A stretch of 64,000 bases of DNA from Drosophila miranda (taxonomy: Eukaryota; Arthropoda; Insecta; Diptera; Drosophilidae), in the NCBI RefSeq assembly GCF_003369915.1, contig NC_046675.1, forward strand, positions 1,860,001-1,924,000, in the 5' to 3' direction. The translations under genes and the position numbers were made by a program. This document shows, piece after piece, positions 43,391 to 57,223 of the stretch. Position 1 is the stretch's first letter. Every line of letters starts with the position of its first letter. The notes beneath the pieces are model-generated. The model was not told where the DNA came from. It searched no databases and saw only the letters and a program-made list of their open reading frames with translations.

Positions 43391-44057
43391 CAGGTACAGG
43401 CGGTGGAGCAGGCCCCATTACCCACGGCTCCCGCACGTTCTCCACGGTCTTTCCATCGCACCAGACGCCAGAATCCTGAAGACGCCGGTGTCCAGATGCC
43501 GTTTCAGACGAACAGCTGTTCCACCCCCACCCCCAGTCCGGCGTCTGTTCTTCTTCTTCCTTTTGCAATGATTTTGCTCTGATTTTGCTATGATTTTGCT
43601 ATGAATTCGTCTTCTTTTTTCCACGAAATTTTCATGTAATTTTAACACTTTTAAAATTGCTCAGTGGCGCCATCTATGTACAAGTTGCACTCACTGTGAA
43701 AAGCCAACTGCTATGAAACGAATGCGGTTCAGATGGCGCCCTACAGAGGCACCACTGACAAATACTGAAATAAATCATATAAATTATAATAATAAATAAA
43801 AAGAAATTAATTAAATCTAGACTTTTGTACCTCGATCGCGGTGATCACCTCATTGGCGATAAGAGCCAGATGCACACCAGACATGTGGACATCTGTGAAA
43901 ACTTCTTTATTTGCTTGGTGCCCTCTGGCCTTTGATAAGGTAATCAATAGAGCAGTCAATGACACGCTTAGCGACCCAAGAATCCAATTGCTATAAATAC
44001 AAATGCTGAGCGCAGCAAAAAGTGCAGTTGCAGTTGCATTCCCGCAAAGACATCACT
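43391..44057. other. Intergenic DNA and Obp99b 5' flank
   Basis: The first part (to about 43640) continues the open frame of the arrow fragment without recognisable homology. The remainder is AT-rich and ends in the Obp99b promoter. No gene is seen. Confidence 0.5.
43992..43999 (+). promoter_or_regulatory. Obp99b: TATA box of Obp99b
   Basis: TATAAATA, 66 bp before the start codon. Transcription should begin near 44022, leaving a 5' UTR of about 35 nt. Confidence 0.75.
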
Positions 44058-44528
44058 ATGAAAGTTCTCATTCTCCTCTTGAGTCTGGCTCTTGTTTTGG
44101 CCTCCGCCGACCACCACGTGCACCATCACCACGCCGACGGCGCCTCCTCCTATGTGGTGAAGAGCCATGACGATCTGGTATCCTATCGCAATGCCTGCGC
44201 GGAGAAGGTACATGCTCCAGCCGAGCTCGTGGCCAAATACAAGAAGTGGGAGTATCCCGATGATGCGGTTACGCACTGCTATCTGGCCTGTGTCTTTGAG
44301 AAGTTTGGATTCTACGATGAAGAGCATGGTTTCGATGTGCACAAAGTGCATGTACAGCTCTCTGGTCCCGGTTCTTCGGTTGATCATTCTGACGAGACTC
44401 ACCAGAAGATTGCCCAGTGCGCCGAGACCCATTCGAAGGAACACAACTCATGCGCCAAGGCCTACCACTCCGGCATGTGCTTCATGAACGCCAATCTGCA
44501 TTTGGTCCAGCACAGCGTCCAAGCCTAG
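44058..44528 (+). CDS. Obp99b: Odorant-binding protein 99b
   Basis: Small secreted carrier of hydrophobic ligands. Single exon, 156 residues. The signal peptide is MKVLILLLSLALVLASA, followed by an unusual His-rich stretch DHHVHHHH. The PBP/GOBP domain has all six cysteines at 47, 74, 78, 121, 132 and 141, i.e. spacing 26-3-42-10-8, the classic OBP pattern. Motifs such as YKKWEYPDDAVTHCYLACVF and FGFYDEEHGFDVHKVHVQL closely match what I recall of D. melanogaster Obp99b, which is expressed in fat body and male head as well as antenna. TATA box at 43992-43999 and poly(A) signal AATAAA at 44587-44592. Confidence 0.93.
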   Translation: MKVLILLLSLALVLASADHHVHHHHADGASSYVVKSHDDLVSYRNACAEKVHAPAELVAKYKKWEYPDDAVTHCYLACVFEKFGFYDEEHGFDVHKVHVQLSGPGSSVDHSDETHQKIAQCAETHSKEHNSCAKAYHSGMCFMNANLHLVQHSVQA

Positions 44529-44647
44529 GGTTCACGTTCGGAACATCCTCTGGACCAGAACATTCCTGATCATTTGTCAAAAGTTCAATAAAAATATATC
44601 GTTTGTTGGAACGTTGGAAACAGAACACGGAACATGGAAATTTGAAT

Positions 44648-45047
44648 TTAGTTTTGCTTATTTAAAAAATGTCGACCAAATCTTCCGGAGGTGGCACACT
44701 TGTAGGCCTGGTAGGCCCATTCATTAGGTTGATTTAGGCGCTGCTCTCTCCTGTTGCAGTAGCCAACCACGAGCTGGAGTTCCTCCATTTGGTTGTGGCC
44801 TGCAAATATCTTTGCTATCCGCTTGGAATTATAGCCTCTCTTGTCCGACCACAGGCCGAGCTTCTCCACAAGACATCTCAAGGTCTCCGCATCCTGTCCA
44901 TCCGTAAGCGACTGAAGGCGACAACTGTCCAGATCTTTATACCTGTTAGGGGCTTGGCAGCTGCCAGTCCGAAGCCGCCCTTGTGGATGGCACGGCGAGA
45001 AGTAGGAGGCAGCTCCAGCAGAAGATCTCAAATTTGAGCGGACGCAT
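44648..45047 (-). pseudogene. Obp99d: Obp99d-like odorant-binding protein gene with a frameshift
   Basis: The ATG at 45047 opens a signal peptide (MRPLKFEIFCWSCLLLLAVP, then STRAASDWQLPSP) that runs into a stop. In the next frame an OBP-like mature chain continues from YKDLDSCRLQSL through ETLRCLVEKLGLWSDKRGYN and ELQLVVGYCNRREQ to AYQAYKCATSG. The two frames meet at a CCCC run near 44950-44953; one base fewer there would join them. Four cysteines fit a minus-C OBP (C3-C4 spacing 38, C4-C6 spacing 19). C1 to C3 is only 15 residues instead of about 30, so part of the first helices also seems lost. A TATA box lies 56-63 bp upstream. Either a recently disabled gene or a sequencing error in the homopolymer. 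Confidence 0.7.
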
Positions 45048-45102
45048 TCTGTATTCGGCTGTCTACGATTCGGGATTGGAGCAAGCTCGAAGCCACTTGT
45101 CT

Positions 45103-45110
45103 CTTTTATA
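45103..45110 (-). promoter_or_regulatory. Obp99d: TATA box of the Obp99d-like gene
   Basis: TATAAAAG on the minus strand, 56-63 bp before the ATG at 45047. It has the same geometry as the TATA box of Obp99b, so the promoter appears intact although the coding frame is broken. Confidence 0.65.
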
Positions 45111-45891
45111 GAAATGTTCTCTTGGCTGAAACCAGTTCTAGAAGTGCCGCCCGACTCATGATGCGGCAAACTGATGTAATGCTCCAGCCCCCCTCTGATG
45201 TCTCGAATAAACAGGTGGCAAGCAGTAAGATTCCATCTCAGAGACGCACAATAACCTGGGTACTCGTGTACCTACTCTGAAGCGGGTTCCAGATCATGAA
45301 TGGTCTAGCGTCTTCATAGATCCATTATGCTGGAACGTAACGTCTGGATAAATTTAGTGATGAGACATTCAAATGCCTAACAAAATTAGCTTTCTTTGGA
45401 ACCATCAATATATCCCATGGATATCGCTAGCAAAACTCCAAATACACCTTCATACATTTCCCAATCTCCCATATCTCTCACTTCCGACAATAATGGCATC
45501 GTTTAAACTGCAACTGCAACTGCAATTATAAGTGCGCGGCTCATTGAATCAGGCGTTAATTTCCAAAGGTCTGCCCACTCTCAACCTGATTTCAGGACCT
45601 TTATTAAACATTCCAATCACACGTGAACTGCTCTTTATGGATGTGTTTTTTTATCCGCTGTTTTCCGCTGCTCCCATCCTTTGAGCGGTCTTGGGCCCTT
45701 GGACTTTCTCCGCCGACTCGACTGTGACTACTTCATTAACAACTCGATGGGGGGGCTTTTTCACGCTGCAATAGACTTTTCCGCGCCACTCAACCCGTGC
45801 ACATGTCAGCCCCGTTTGACAAAGCTAATTTCACTGCGACGGCTTAGACCTTATAGCCCAGAGCCCAGAGCCCAGACCTGCGGCTTTCCCC

Positions 45892-45940
45892 GCCAGCCAT
45901 CCAGCCATCCAGCCAGCCAGCCATCCAGCCAGCCAGCCAG
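45892..45940. repeat. CCAG / CCAT tetranucleotide repeat
   Basis: About 49 bp of alternating CCAGCCAT and CCAGCCAG units. Confidence 0.85.
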
Positions 45941-48900
45941 GCAAACGCCAAACAAACACTTCACACGACCTATTCAATTATTTCTCAATTAAATGTCGTG
46001 TAAAGAAGTCATCATCATCGGTATCGTCGGTATCGTCATTGAACGGCAGTCCCCATCCATGAGCACTTGGCACATTTGGCCCAAACCAAGCCCGGGATGG
46101 GATTGGGTTTGAGCTTGCAATGGGCGGATGCATTTCACGAGTGTCGAATAGTCAAAGGCTGGGCGAATTCAATTTGGGTTTTCATTTCCATTTACCTTTG
46201 CCCCCGCCGGGGTTAGTTTTCCGTGCAGCATTAAGTACTTAGTTTCAAAGAGTTTCCAGCAAAAACTGAAGAAAAAAAAAAGAGAAGAGAAGAAATCCGA
46301 TGAATGACTCGAAACGAAGTGAAATCAAATGAAAGAATGGAATAGAATAGAATTTGAGCAGCAATATCTACAGGAATCGAATCGTCTGTTTTCGTCAAGT
46401 GTCTTATGTGGGGCAAATAAATGTGCGAGATTGATTGATTCCCATTAAACAAAAACATTAAAAACAATATAAATATTCGGAAATATATTAGTGAATACTT
46501 ATAATATAATACCTACCTACACTTACATTCCCACATTCCACTCTGCCTCCTCCCTCTGTGGTCCTTTTTTTTAGTACAGTTTACTCTTGAACGTTCCATC
46601 CCTTTTCATATGCTTTTGGGGTTTAATGGTCTGCGACTTGTTTCTTTTGCATGTGTATTGTTTCTCCACTTGGGCCCCGTTTCCCTCTTATGTTCTCTGC
46701 CCCAATCTCAAACTGTTTCCATTGTATGCAACCATCTGCACAGGTGGCCCCCAGTCCCTGCCGCATGGGGCAGACGTTCATTGAGGCTGCTCTAATTGCA
46801 ACTTTGAAACTCAATTGGGTAGACACAAGGCCAGGCGGTGCTACCGTGGGTCAGCAGCAGCGCCACTTCTCTCGACCATAAACCACCAATTAAATATAAA
46901 TGTTTGCGCTTTTCTGAGCACCGTTCCTCTTTCTTTTTTTCCATTGCTCTCAATTTTACAGTTTACAATTTGCACATGGACCGTGTCCGAGTGGGAGTGG
47001 GAGTGGGAGTCGGGGCGGAAGGTCAGTTTCGTATTGCTCGCATGTTGAAAAGGACCCCAGGACACGTGCGTTTTGTTTAAGCCCGCTGGGCGGGCATTAT
47101 TCTTCGCCTGCTTTTATGTGCTGGTCGTCCAAGGACCTGCTAACGATGGGACATATGGAGAGTTTTCCTTGGATCGCGGCTTGGGTCTGCATTTAAGTGC
47201 TGAACTGCTGCTGGCCAGAAATGCGACAGTAAAAACTTTTCCGTCTCGAAAATGGGGAGTCTCTGCCAGAGGGGCGTGGCCTTTGGTAGGCGACACATTG
47301 TGCCAAAAGTTTTCTACCCATTCCCTGTAGTTGGTGGCCTAAAAGTTTTCCTCCCCCCCCCCCAAAAGTTGAGCGCACAAGAGAGGACTAGGAAAATGCT
47401 AGAAAATTGGAATACTTTCCAAGTTGGAAAGTTTATTCCGAATGCTAAGGCATTCTTCATATCTGAGAGGGGCTGCGGGGGCTGCTGGACTGGGGACTCG
47501 GCAATTTTTCCCCAACTTAATTAATTATTAATTAGTGAATCATCTCAAAGCCAAACAAGTGGCCGATGGCTGGTAAAAAAAGAAGAAATAAAAAAATTGT
47601 GTATAAAAATAAATTCATGTTAAAACCTCGCACAAAAGGCCATGGCTGGAGGAGGAGGAGGGGGAGAGAGAAAGAGAGAGAGAGTGATGGACACGGGGGA
47701 CACGGGCGCGGACGTGGACAGGAGCTGGAGGTCAGCGCGTGCTGTGGCTTTTGTTGACCGCACTCCGCGCATTAGCGTGGCTAAATTACGGACCAGTTGG
47801 GTAGGATCAGGACTCGGGATGCCCTGCCATTGAGTGTACTTGTCCACTCTTATCGCGGTCGTGGAAGGAGTAGTGGCAGCAGCAGTGGGTGGAGCAGGAG
47901 CACTGTGGTAATTGGAATTAATTTAGCATTAAGCTGCATTTTCTTTAGCCAACTTGCCGTGAGAGTGGGCGTGGACTCTCTGGTGGACTCTCTTCATTAT
48001 GAAGTACCAACATTTTGTATACTTTTTTTCTATTCCTCGTTCACTTCATTCTGGCTCTTGTTCTTGTTCTTTTTTATGCATAGACATCGCTTGGGTTGTT
48101 AATTAATTGCGCTTAGTTACTGCCGCAAATGGCAGTTGGCAAATGATCTCGGTCCGTGGTCCATCGTCCATCGTCCATGGTCCATGGTGGAGGGCGTGGC
48201 AGGCAGAAGCTCGGAGTCATTAGCGGGCAAGCAATTAGCAGAAGTTGGCACTGGAACGCAGTGCCGCAGAATATTCCCAATTAAAGAAAGGCTTAAGAAT
48301 AATTTCATGCCATTTATTATCTGAACAGAGTTCGATAATGGACCCGCATAATCACAATCCACTTACAATGTCTGCATTTCAAATCAAAGGCAACAATTGC
48401 ACTCGTCTAAGCACACACACAAGCACAGACACAGACACTTACGAGAGCGTACAGGGATATATAGTATTGTAGTATTCAAAGGACCTACATGGCGTATGCG
48501 CAATGCGAATGCGAATGCCGGGCGGGGGACAAGAGACAAGTGAAGGTGGAGTGTGATGCCGAGTGAGATAGCTACAATTTGTCTGCAACTTATTGATATT
48601 TTACCCACTCCGAGGGTTAACAATGTAATTTACGTGTGTGTTCGATAAGAGATTAAAGGCGAAAATAATCATTGTATTTAGATTAGAGCTTTCTTGCAGA
48701 AGCTTATTGGTATTTCAGGAAAATATGTTTATTTTTAGGGGAATTCTTTCCAAAAAGAATACTTTGTCTCCTCTCTTTATGTGAGGGTTTTTATCAGCCT
48801 TTATTCAGTCCTTAAATTCTTTAGAAATGTTTGATAGTTTCACAGGGAGATTTGCTTGGAGCTTTCGTCACCGAATGCCAATTCCTTTCGAGCACTTCTC

Positions 48901-51900
48901 GAGCAACCCTTTCGCCCAAATCCTTGGCTTTTCTCGACAAACTTCCACTGTCAATCGGGGGGGCGGCTGACTGCTTCTTGTTACTGTTTTATCTGTTTTT
49001 CGTGTACGCCATGCCACGCCCCCGGCCTCCAGGAGCTCCTGCCAGCCGCCTCCACCCTGTGCAGAACTCATTGCTACTCATTAACCTGTGCGTGTGTGCT
49101 AGTGTGGGTGTGTGGGTGTGAGTTTGTGGGTGGATGGGTGCTATAAAATCCTTTTGTTCACCAGCTGACAATCGCCAGCATTGCACTCGCTTCCACTCCG
49201 CCTGGTTCTGGTCTCCATTGTTGTAGATATATATTGTAGATAGTCATTGTGCTATCTTTCGCTTGATTACGGCCAAGGGATTTTTGGCACACACACACAC
49301 GTACACACGTACTCACCTCCTTTCCATCCTTCCATTGTTTGCTGGCATTTGACCGCGTGTTTGGCACTGGCAATTTCGTAATAATCCTGACTGCCTGCCT
49401 GGTGCCTGCTCCCATCCCAATCCGATTTCTAGTTCCACATCCACCTCCACACCTTGGCAACCATTAAGTGGATACGCTTATTATCCTTTGTTGGCGTTGA
49501 TATGTGCACAGCTCTCTCTCTCTCTATCTATCCATCTATCTCTCCTGCCTGACCTGGAAGTTCTGTGTAATTTTATTCATAAACCCAACTACCAGGCCAG
49601 GCTTAGACAAGGATTCGGTGTGGTGTGGTTTGGTGCGGTTTCTGGGTATGGGTGCACCTGGGGGAATGGGGCATGTTTTGTTTTTGCCGCTGGCAGTTGG
49701 CAAGGCACCAAAAAACACACAGCAGGCGGCTGGCTGGCTGGCTTTGGCTGGCTTTGGCTGGTCTGGCTTTGGCTTTTGTGTCAATGAATACAATAACCAA
49801 ATTAAATAACCAAGGTGATGCAGCCAGGCCCATAAATCTGTTGCCTGCAGGCACGTCAGGGGCCATTCAATTCGAGGACTTCGAAGGGGTTACAAATGCG
49901 GTACAGAGAAGACGGTACGCTGCAATTAGCGTACTTACTCCACTAATAGATACTTATCTGCGGATCATAACTCATGGCTGACAACAATACGGCTTGCCTG
50001 GGAAAGGATCTTCGTCGCCCCTCTCACTGGAGGCTATCACTTTTGATATCCAATTTGTTTATTTGCGTTTATTCTGCCAGAAAATCAAAATAAACGCTGC
50101 GGGGACACATTTTTCCACATGTCTATACATCCTCGGTTCAAATGGCAAACAAATAATGACGGAGGAGACTCAAGTGCAACAGCCTTCCCACACAGATAGT
50201 CGAGCACATCCTTTAGATACATTTGGTCTGCCCGTCCCGGCCCGGCCCGGCCAGGTCGTACCTTTCTTCCACTTGACTGGATCGCCTGCGAACGCATCAT
50301 CTCGGGCACTTGAGCTCTGGTTTTCCCCCCTGCAAACATTTTTATTTGCTTGTTTTCTTTGCTGATTTCGTTTTTCTTGGGTACTTTCTTTTTTCTTTCT
50401 TTTTTTGGGGGAAATTGCAAGCAATTTAACTGCAATTAAATTGCAATTTGCCACACACAGAGAGACAGGGGCCCAGCTCCAGCTTCAGGATTGCGCAAGC
50501 AGCCGAATCCCACACAAAGGCGTCAGTTTTTGTATTTTGCAGAGTTTTCCTTCTGCTCCGAAGGACGGACTGTGGGAGCTGCCGCTTGCCGCCATTGTGT
50601 TACCTTTGTGTGGGCCCTGGCAAAGGGAAAGAACACTGAAAACCTTTCCTTTGCATTTGCAGAGTTTACAATTATTTTCGCACTAAAAGCGAGTGGCAGA
50701 GGCGCCACCGCCCCCCCACCCCTTGCTCAGAGCAGACCCTCTTGCGCCTCTTGACTTGCCCGTTATTGCTGCTTTCTTTGTGCGCGGCGCATAACAAAAT
50801 GGCCGACTTCTTATCTGGCCCATTGTACACGCCCTCCCTCTCGCCCTCCCTCTCCCTCGCCCCAGCACACACACACTTTCCATCTCTGTTGCTCGTTTGG
50901 TGTTTGGTGGGCAGCGGCGCGTGCTTTATAAATTGTATTTAAAAGATGTACCAAAGCTAAACAATTCCTTTGAACAAATGCCACAAATAAATGCTGGCCT
51001 TGCACCGCGAGTGCTTTGTGCGGCAGGGTCTGGAGCAGCTGGTACTCGTGGTAGGTGCTCTAATCGCAGTTTACCGCAGAGAGTGGAAGGTTAAAGCTCC
51101 TTGGCACTGTTAATGATTCGACTTCAAAGATGGAAGCTGAATTCGCTGTAATGCAGCTGTAATTCGTTTCCACATTATCCTTTGGGAGAAGGTGAAATAA
51201 TCTACACGAAATTATCTTTAAAGGCTACAATTTCGTATAATGATTACGGCATTCATTGGACTCCATTCCCAGCGTTCTCTTTCCGATTCTCCCCTACAAA
51301 ATGCCCATATTTAAATGGAGATTAATCATTCTGACTGTCAAGTATATGATCTCTCGATTATCCCCGGAATTAATTACTTGTCGTGCCCTAAACACCTCGT
51401 CTTACGTGTTCAAACTGCCAAATTTGTCGCTAGATTGTTATTACGCATAAAAACGTACGTATATTAATTGATATTTAGTCAAGTGAAGCGCGGAGATACT
51501 AGGTGCTGGAAAAGGGGCAAGTGCAAAAGTTCTCCTTGGGCCGTGGGGCCATGTGCTGAATATTTAATTTAATTTAATTAAATTCGCCTGGAAAATAACT
51601 TTGCAAACAGCAACAACAAGTGCCCCCGGCGTAATGAGAAAAATTTGCATAAATATGTCTTGTCGCTTCTCGTATCCCATTGCCAGTGCCAGTGACATTG
51701 CCTTGAGTTGAGTGTTTGTAGCCGAAAGGAAAGTTATTTCCCAGTTCATTTCGTGCCGGCTGGTGGACGAACTTCTCCTGCAGAGATCCTGCTGCTCCTG
51801 GTGGGGTGAGATGTCGCTAATCCTTTGCAGGCAAATGCTGGCATATGCCAACACCAGAGAATCAAATGCCAAATTAAATTTTAAATAACTCTCCAATGCC

Positions 51901-54900
51901 AGAGACGCGGCGGGTGGGGGAGGAGCCGGCCGAAAAGGATAACAACATTTTCAAATGTTTAAAAAATTTCGCTACTTATTCAGAAAAAAACGATGAGCAC
52001 GTGCCGCACATAAAGCGGCTAGCGACGCCCATCCCCCCCATCCCCCAGCTCCCTTTGTCCTCGAAGGATGCTGCATCTAATCCCGATTCCGTCAGCTTAA
52101 TGTCACCAAAACATATTTCACTTTCACAAATCGAAAACAAATTCTACCCGCTGCAAGTTACAAAAATACGAGGATACATATACCTATATCCTTTTTGTCC
52201 GCTTCGTGTGTGTTTGCCTGATAAATTGTTATCCTGTTGTGGCCTCAAGTGTGCGTCAAGTCCTTGTTTGAGTTGCCTTTGTTGCTGGTCAGTCCGGGCT
52301 CGTTATTTTGTTGGTCTGCAATTTATTTGAAGAGTTCTACTTCCTACTTTCCACTGGGATGGGGACGGACCTCGCCATGTAGCTGATGCATGAATTATGC
52401 GTTTTAGCTGTTTTTGATCATTTTTTGCGGCCATGGTCTGTACGTATTTTCCCCTCCAAACAGAAAGTTTGTCTGTCAAAACTGTGCAACTTTGTAAGGC
52501 TACAGTGGGATGGGAGTGGGAATATTTGGGGTACAATTGTGCCTAGAATTGGAGAGAAAGTCACATGAAGTTGTGAGAAAAAGTCTCCCAAAAGTTGTCA
52601 AACAGTGTTTTGTATCAACTCTTAAGGGATAAAGATTAATATAGAATCAAAATACAGAATAAAGTTGGTTTTATGGACTCTTTATTGATTTACAACCCAA
52701 ATAAAAGAATAACTCTTTAGGTGTAGAAACCCAAGCTATAGATATAAATTGGTACCATTTTTCACTCCCAATTGATCTAAATCGTTTGTGAGCACCACTC
52801 ACCCTTCTTCAAAGAGCATTCACAACCACTGTGCGGCCTGTGTCCTGCCCTGTGCGGGCTGCACCCCTTTTTCGGATGGCTGGCCCTGGCCCTGGCCCTG
52901 CTCCTGGCCCGCTCTAATAAACTTAACAATAACGGCTTTTTTATCACCCCTCCCAGGGCATTCGTCATAAATAATTCTAATAATAAATTAAATGCATCCG
53001 CAACAGCTCGGGCTCGGGCTCGGGCGCGGGCTCGAGCTCGGATGGGTAGCGTTTTCGGGTCTGGGTCAGTGATGAGTGAGTGAGTTCTATAAACGATTTG
53101 CACCCCCATTTGTCTTGCCAGGATCAGACAGTTATCCCTGGCAATCGGGCAGGAGCACACAATGCACGGCCACCACAAACCCATTCTCTAAATCCGCATC
53201 CTCAACCCATCGTTTCCAATTTGCTTTTTGAAATGTTTGTGTCCGCTCGAGGACTCGCCAACATTTGATTTGTATTTGGGAAAGTCAGTTGAGCGTGGCC
53301 AAGCAAATTGAATTAAATTATTGTGTTGCCATTCGAGACTCGTTGGAGAGTTTTAATTACCAATTCGCTTAGCCCAGACACCTGGCTAAGAATGGCCGCA
53401 AAACCCAGGAGCTGGGACCTGTAGTTGGGGGCGGGGGCGGGGAGCTGGCACTCAATCAAATTCGTGTAATGAACTTATTTACACACTTTCCGTGACGAAA
53501 TTTGATGGGCGCTTGCGGTTGAGATGAGTTGGCAAATGAAATTTGGGAATGTCACCCACAGACACCAGTCAGCCAGCACCAGCACCAGACCCAGCCCCAC
53601 AGCCACAGCCACACAGCAGCAGCAGCAGAAATCTACCCAAGCAACCACCAGCAGACACCACCTCCAACCACCTTCCCCAATCATTGTTGGGCTTTGCCTT
53701 TTGACACGCTCACCCGCCGCCGACCCCAGGCCGGATAGAAATACCTTCTGCATCTCCATCTCCGTGTCTCCCCTTCACCTTTGGATGGCTAAATATTACA
53801 AAGTGTTTTTGCGCCCGTGGCAGCGCGTCCAAAATAAAGGGGGCGTTGTATTTAGCCGTGGAACGACTCTGAATGAGGGGAAATTCTGGTATGGGAGTAT
53901 GAGAAGCGACGTTTATTGGCAATAATTATGCCAGGCTGCTGTCGACGTCTGACCGAGAACCCAGCCACCCCGGGGGCGACCCCAATTCCAAGGATCCCCA
54001 TCCGTGCGTTCTTCCACTCCCAATGCCAGCAGACAATGTCAAAGTGTGATTTTTCGCTTGAAATACTTTCGCACAAATGCCGCTGCCATTGAGCGGGGAA
54101 AATATGTTTTACTGGCATTTTGAATTATGTTGGAGTGCGCTCGTCGACCGCCCGTTTATTGTGTAGCCCCAGAATAGGGGGGATGTGGAGGTGTGGAGGC
54201 TGTGGCGTATCATTGAAAATTGAAATTTATCTTATATTTATTGATGAATGGGAATTGTGACAGTTCTGAAATTTGTGCAGATGGAGGGTGCAATTTTGGG
54301 GATAGGTTTGTGGTAATTTTGAATCTTTAATATCTAGCAAGAAAATGGGGTTAATGCTCCTGTACTTGTAGGTAAAGAACTGCATCTCAATCCAAAAGTT
54401 ATCCCCCATCAAACGAATCTCATTTGGCTACATAAAACGTATTTCCATATGCCTGCATTTCAAGTCACATCTGAAGTGGCCGCGACTCGAGCACAAACGG
54501 AGTTTAATGTATTTTATATGCGGCATTTAAAGGTTAAATTTCCTGGAATTAAGTGTGCTTCCCGGAGCTTCTGCAGCCTCTGAGGAGACCCACTCTCTCG
54601 GCGGCTCTCGGATGATCGTCATCATCATCGGCCATTATGCGAAGGCTGCGCCTGCGCGCTCTGAAGGAGGTGGAGGGAAGCCACGGCGCACAATGGAGAC
54701 CCCGACGCAAATCACTTGAACATATAATATAAACTTGTGTATTGTATATGTATACTTTACACATAACTTCATTTTGTGGGCATTATGTGCGCATTTCCAT
54801 CATTCGAATCACAATGAACACGCGAGTGCCCACAAAGAACTTCTCTCATTGTGTGTGTGTGTGTTTGTGTGTGCCATTGTTCCCATTGTGCAATGTGTTA

Positions 54901-57223
54901 AAAAGTTGTAAGCATTCTTTTTCCTCTCAATATTCGATACCCATGCCGAAACCGATGCCAACTCCAAGATATTTTGCCTCTGCGCAGGCGCAGCATCTTA
55001 AATTTCCATTTCTATTCCATATCCTGCACCCAAGTTCTCGTATCTGACAAACCATTTCATTCCAACGAGACCTCACTTGGGGATTTTTATGAAATTGTAA
55101 TTCAATTAAATGCGAATACAAAGTGGAACACTTGGTACTTCCTACTTCGAGTCTGCGCTCCTTTGTCCCGATAATTGTGGTTGTAATTGATATTTGCTGG
55201 CCCCGGCCCCGGCCCCGGTCGTAGCAATTCAATTAAGTGCTTCGACAAAAGATTAATTGTGCGTGTGGGCGAGGCCGTTTAGAGAATGGTTTTCTTGCTA
55301 AATAGAAAGCGAGCACCACACCAGGAGCAGTGCGACTCGAACCCAGCTTCAGCTGCAACAGAATGACAAGACAACAATTCTCCTGCGAATTGCTCATTGG
55401 TATTGCCCATACGCCCCATGCGCCGCATGCCAGCACGAGCCATTTGCGAAGAACATGATATAAATTGTACCCATCAGGCCACAACTATGTCACACCACAC
55501 ACATGACGTCAAGGCCTGGCAAATCGAAATGGTCTGTCATATAGCAATGTAATGTAATGCCCATGCCCCTCAAAGAGTCCTGGCACATGGCGAATTATGT
55601 TTTGACATCGCTGAGAACTGAGCAGCGGGCGATAAAAGACAAAATAACTTTGTTAACGAGGCTCTTAAGCACATGCACATGCCCTCTAAGACAATCGCAT
55701 AACAAATGGTTGTCACTCACTCCCCATTTCCCCCCATCTCCTCCCTCGTGTGGGAGGCCACACACCCACACACCCTCACACACACACTCGTTTAAAAAGT
55801 ACGTGAAAATGTGAGCAGAAAAATGTGAAACGACTTTTCCAAGAATGAGAGGCAGAGGCTGAAAAGGGTGGCGTGGCAGGACTCCGAGTCGGCATTGGCA
55901 GTGGGTGGGTGGCGCATTATCCTTTCGAGAAATGCTAATGTTATAGCAGGCAGCCAGAGCGAATATAACCGAAAAAAGATAAATATGCAAATAGGTTTTG
56001 TTTTTTTCCTGTCTTGTCTTGGCTTTCCATCTATATTTCCCCATTTCCCCATTTCTTCATTTGAGCAGCGGCATAGTTGCGGTCGCTATATGAAGTCGTT
56101 AATGTGCTCGTTGCTGGATGATATCCTTTTTTATTCGGCATGATAGAGCATGTAAAGGGGTAACAGGACTGGATAAAGAGGTTTGTTGAATGATATTTTC
56201 AATATACGAGAAATTGAATGGAGCTAAGATGATATAATCTTTATTGAATGTTTTCAGAATCAACAAGATATGATCCTTCAAGGGATTCTTTAAGGGATCC
56301 TTTAAGGGATTGTCAGAATGTGTGTTCAACGAAGCTCTAAAGGATACTTGCATACAGAACTCCATTTATATAAAATTATGCGATTACTTAGTGTATTCAA
56401 TAGTCTCTCTCCGATGGTTTCCTGCTCGCTTAGACAGCATTGAATTTCAATATGAAATATTTTTCTATTCCTACAGTTCTTTCCTTTTTTTTGGGTATCT
56501 TTTTTTTCTATTTCGGGGGCGACGATTGCTTTTTTGCTACAGCAATTTATACACTAAACAAAATTTGAATAAAAATCTGAGTAAATTGCAGACATGCGCC
56601 CATTTCCAGACCGATGCCCTCGGACCAAAAAAAATATGCGAAGACAAAGGATGCAGCCTTTGCCAGCATTGAGCGTTTTGCATTCTTTGTGTCGGTCCTA
56701 GTTCGGTTACGGTCTGAGGGGCCATAGCCATTAGCCCTGGGCATTAAGCAAATGCGCGTGTCATTACAAATTATTAACAATTCCAAGTGGAGGAAGTGCC
56801 AAACAAAAGCCAAGTCCAGTCCGGTGAAGGCAAGTCAATTGAGGAAGCGAGGCTGAGCGATTCTGAGCGAGGGTTGGGTGAGTTGTCAAAGAATTTGTCG
56901 TTGCCTTGCCACGTGGGGCAGAAGGAGAGTCGAACATGGAGTTCGCATGATTTAAATGCCATTTTAATTGAGTTCCAGAACTGTTAACTGGATGGCAGAG
57001 GAGGCTGTGTGGCAGTGTGGCAGTGCCACCCCCCGTTGGTGTGCATTGCCAACAACGCTTTTCAGTCGCATTCAAATGAAATCTGCCACCAGCTGGGAGT
57101 TGGATTGGGATTGGGATGGAGCGTGTGGTAGAGAAACATGTCGCATGCCGCACACTCACAGTATGGACGAAGTAACAACGATGACTACTGTATGTATGTA
57201 CGCACACATACTATTTTTATATA

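Noticed and set aside
47642-47833. Arg/Gly-rich plus-strand frame in the gene-free region
   Set aside because: Generated by a GGAGGAGG/GAGA run; no homology or splice context.
53524-53925. 133-codon plus-strand frame in the gene-free region
   Set aside because: Low-complexity Gln/Thr/Pro content from CAG/CCACAG repeats, no signal for translation.
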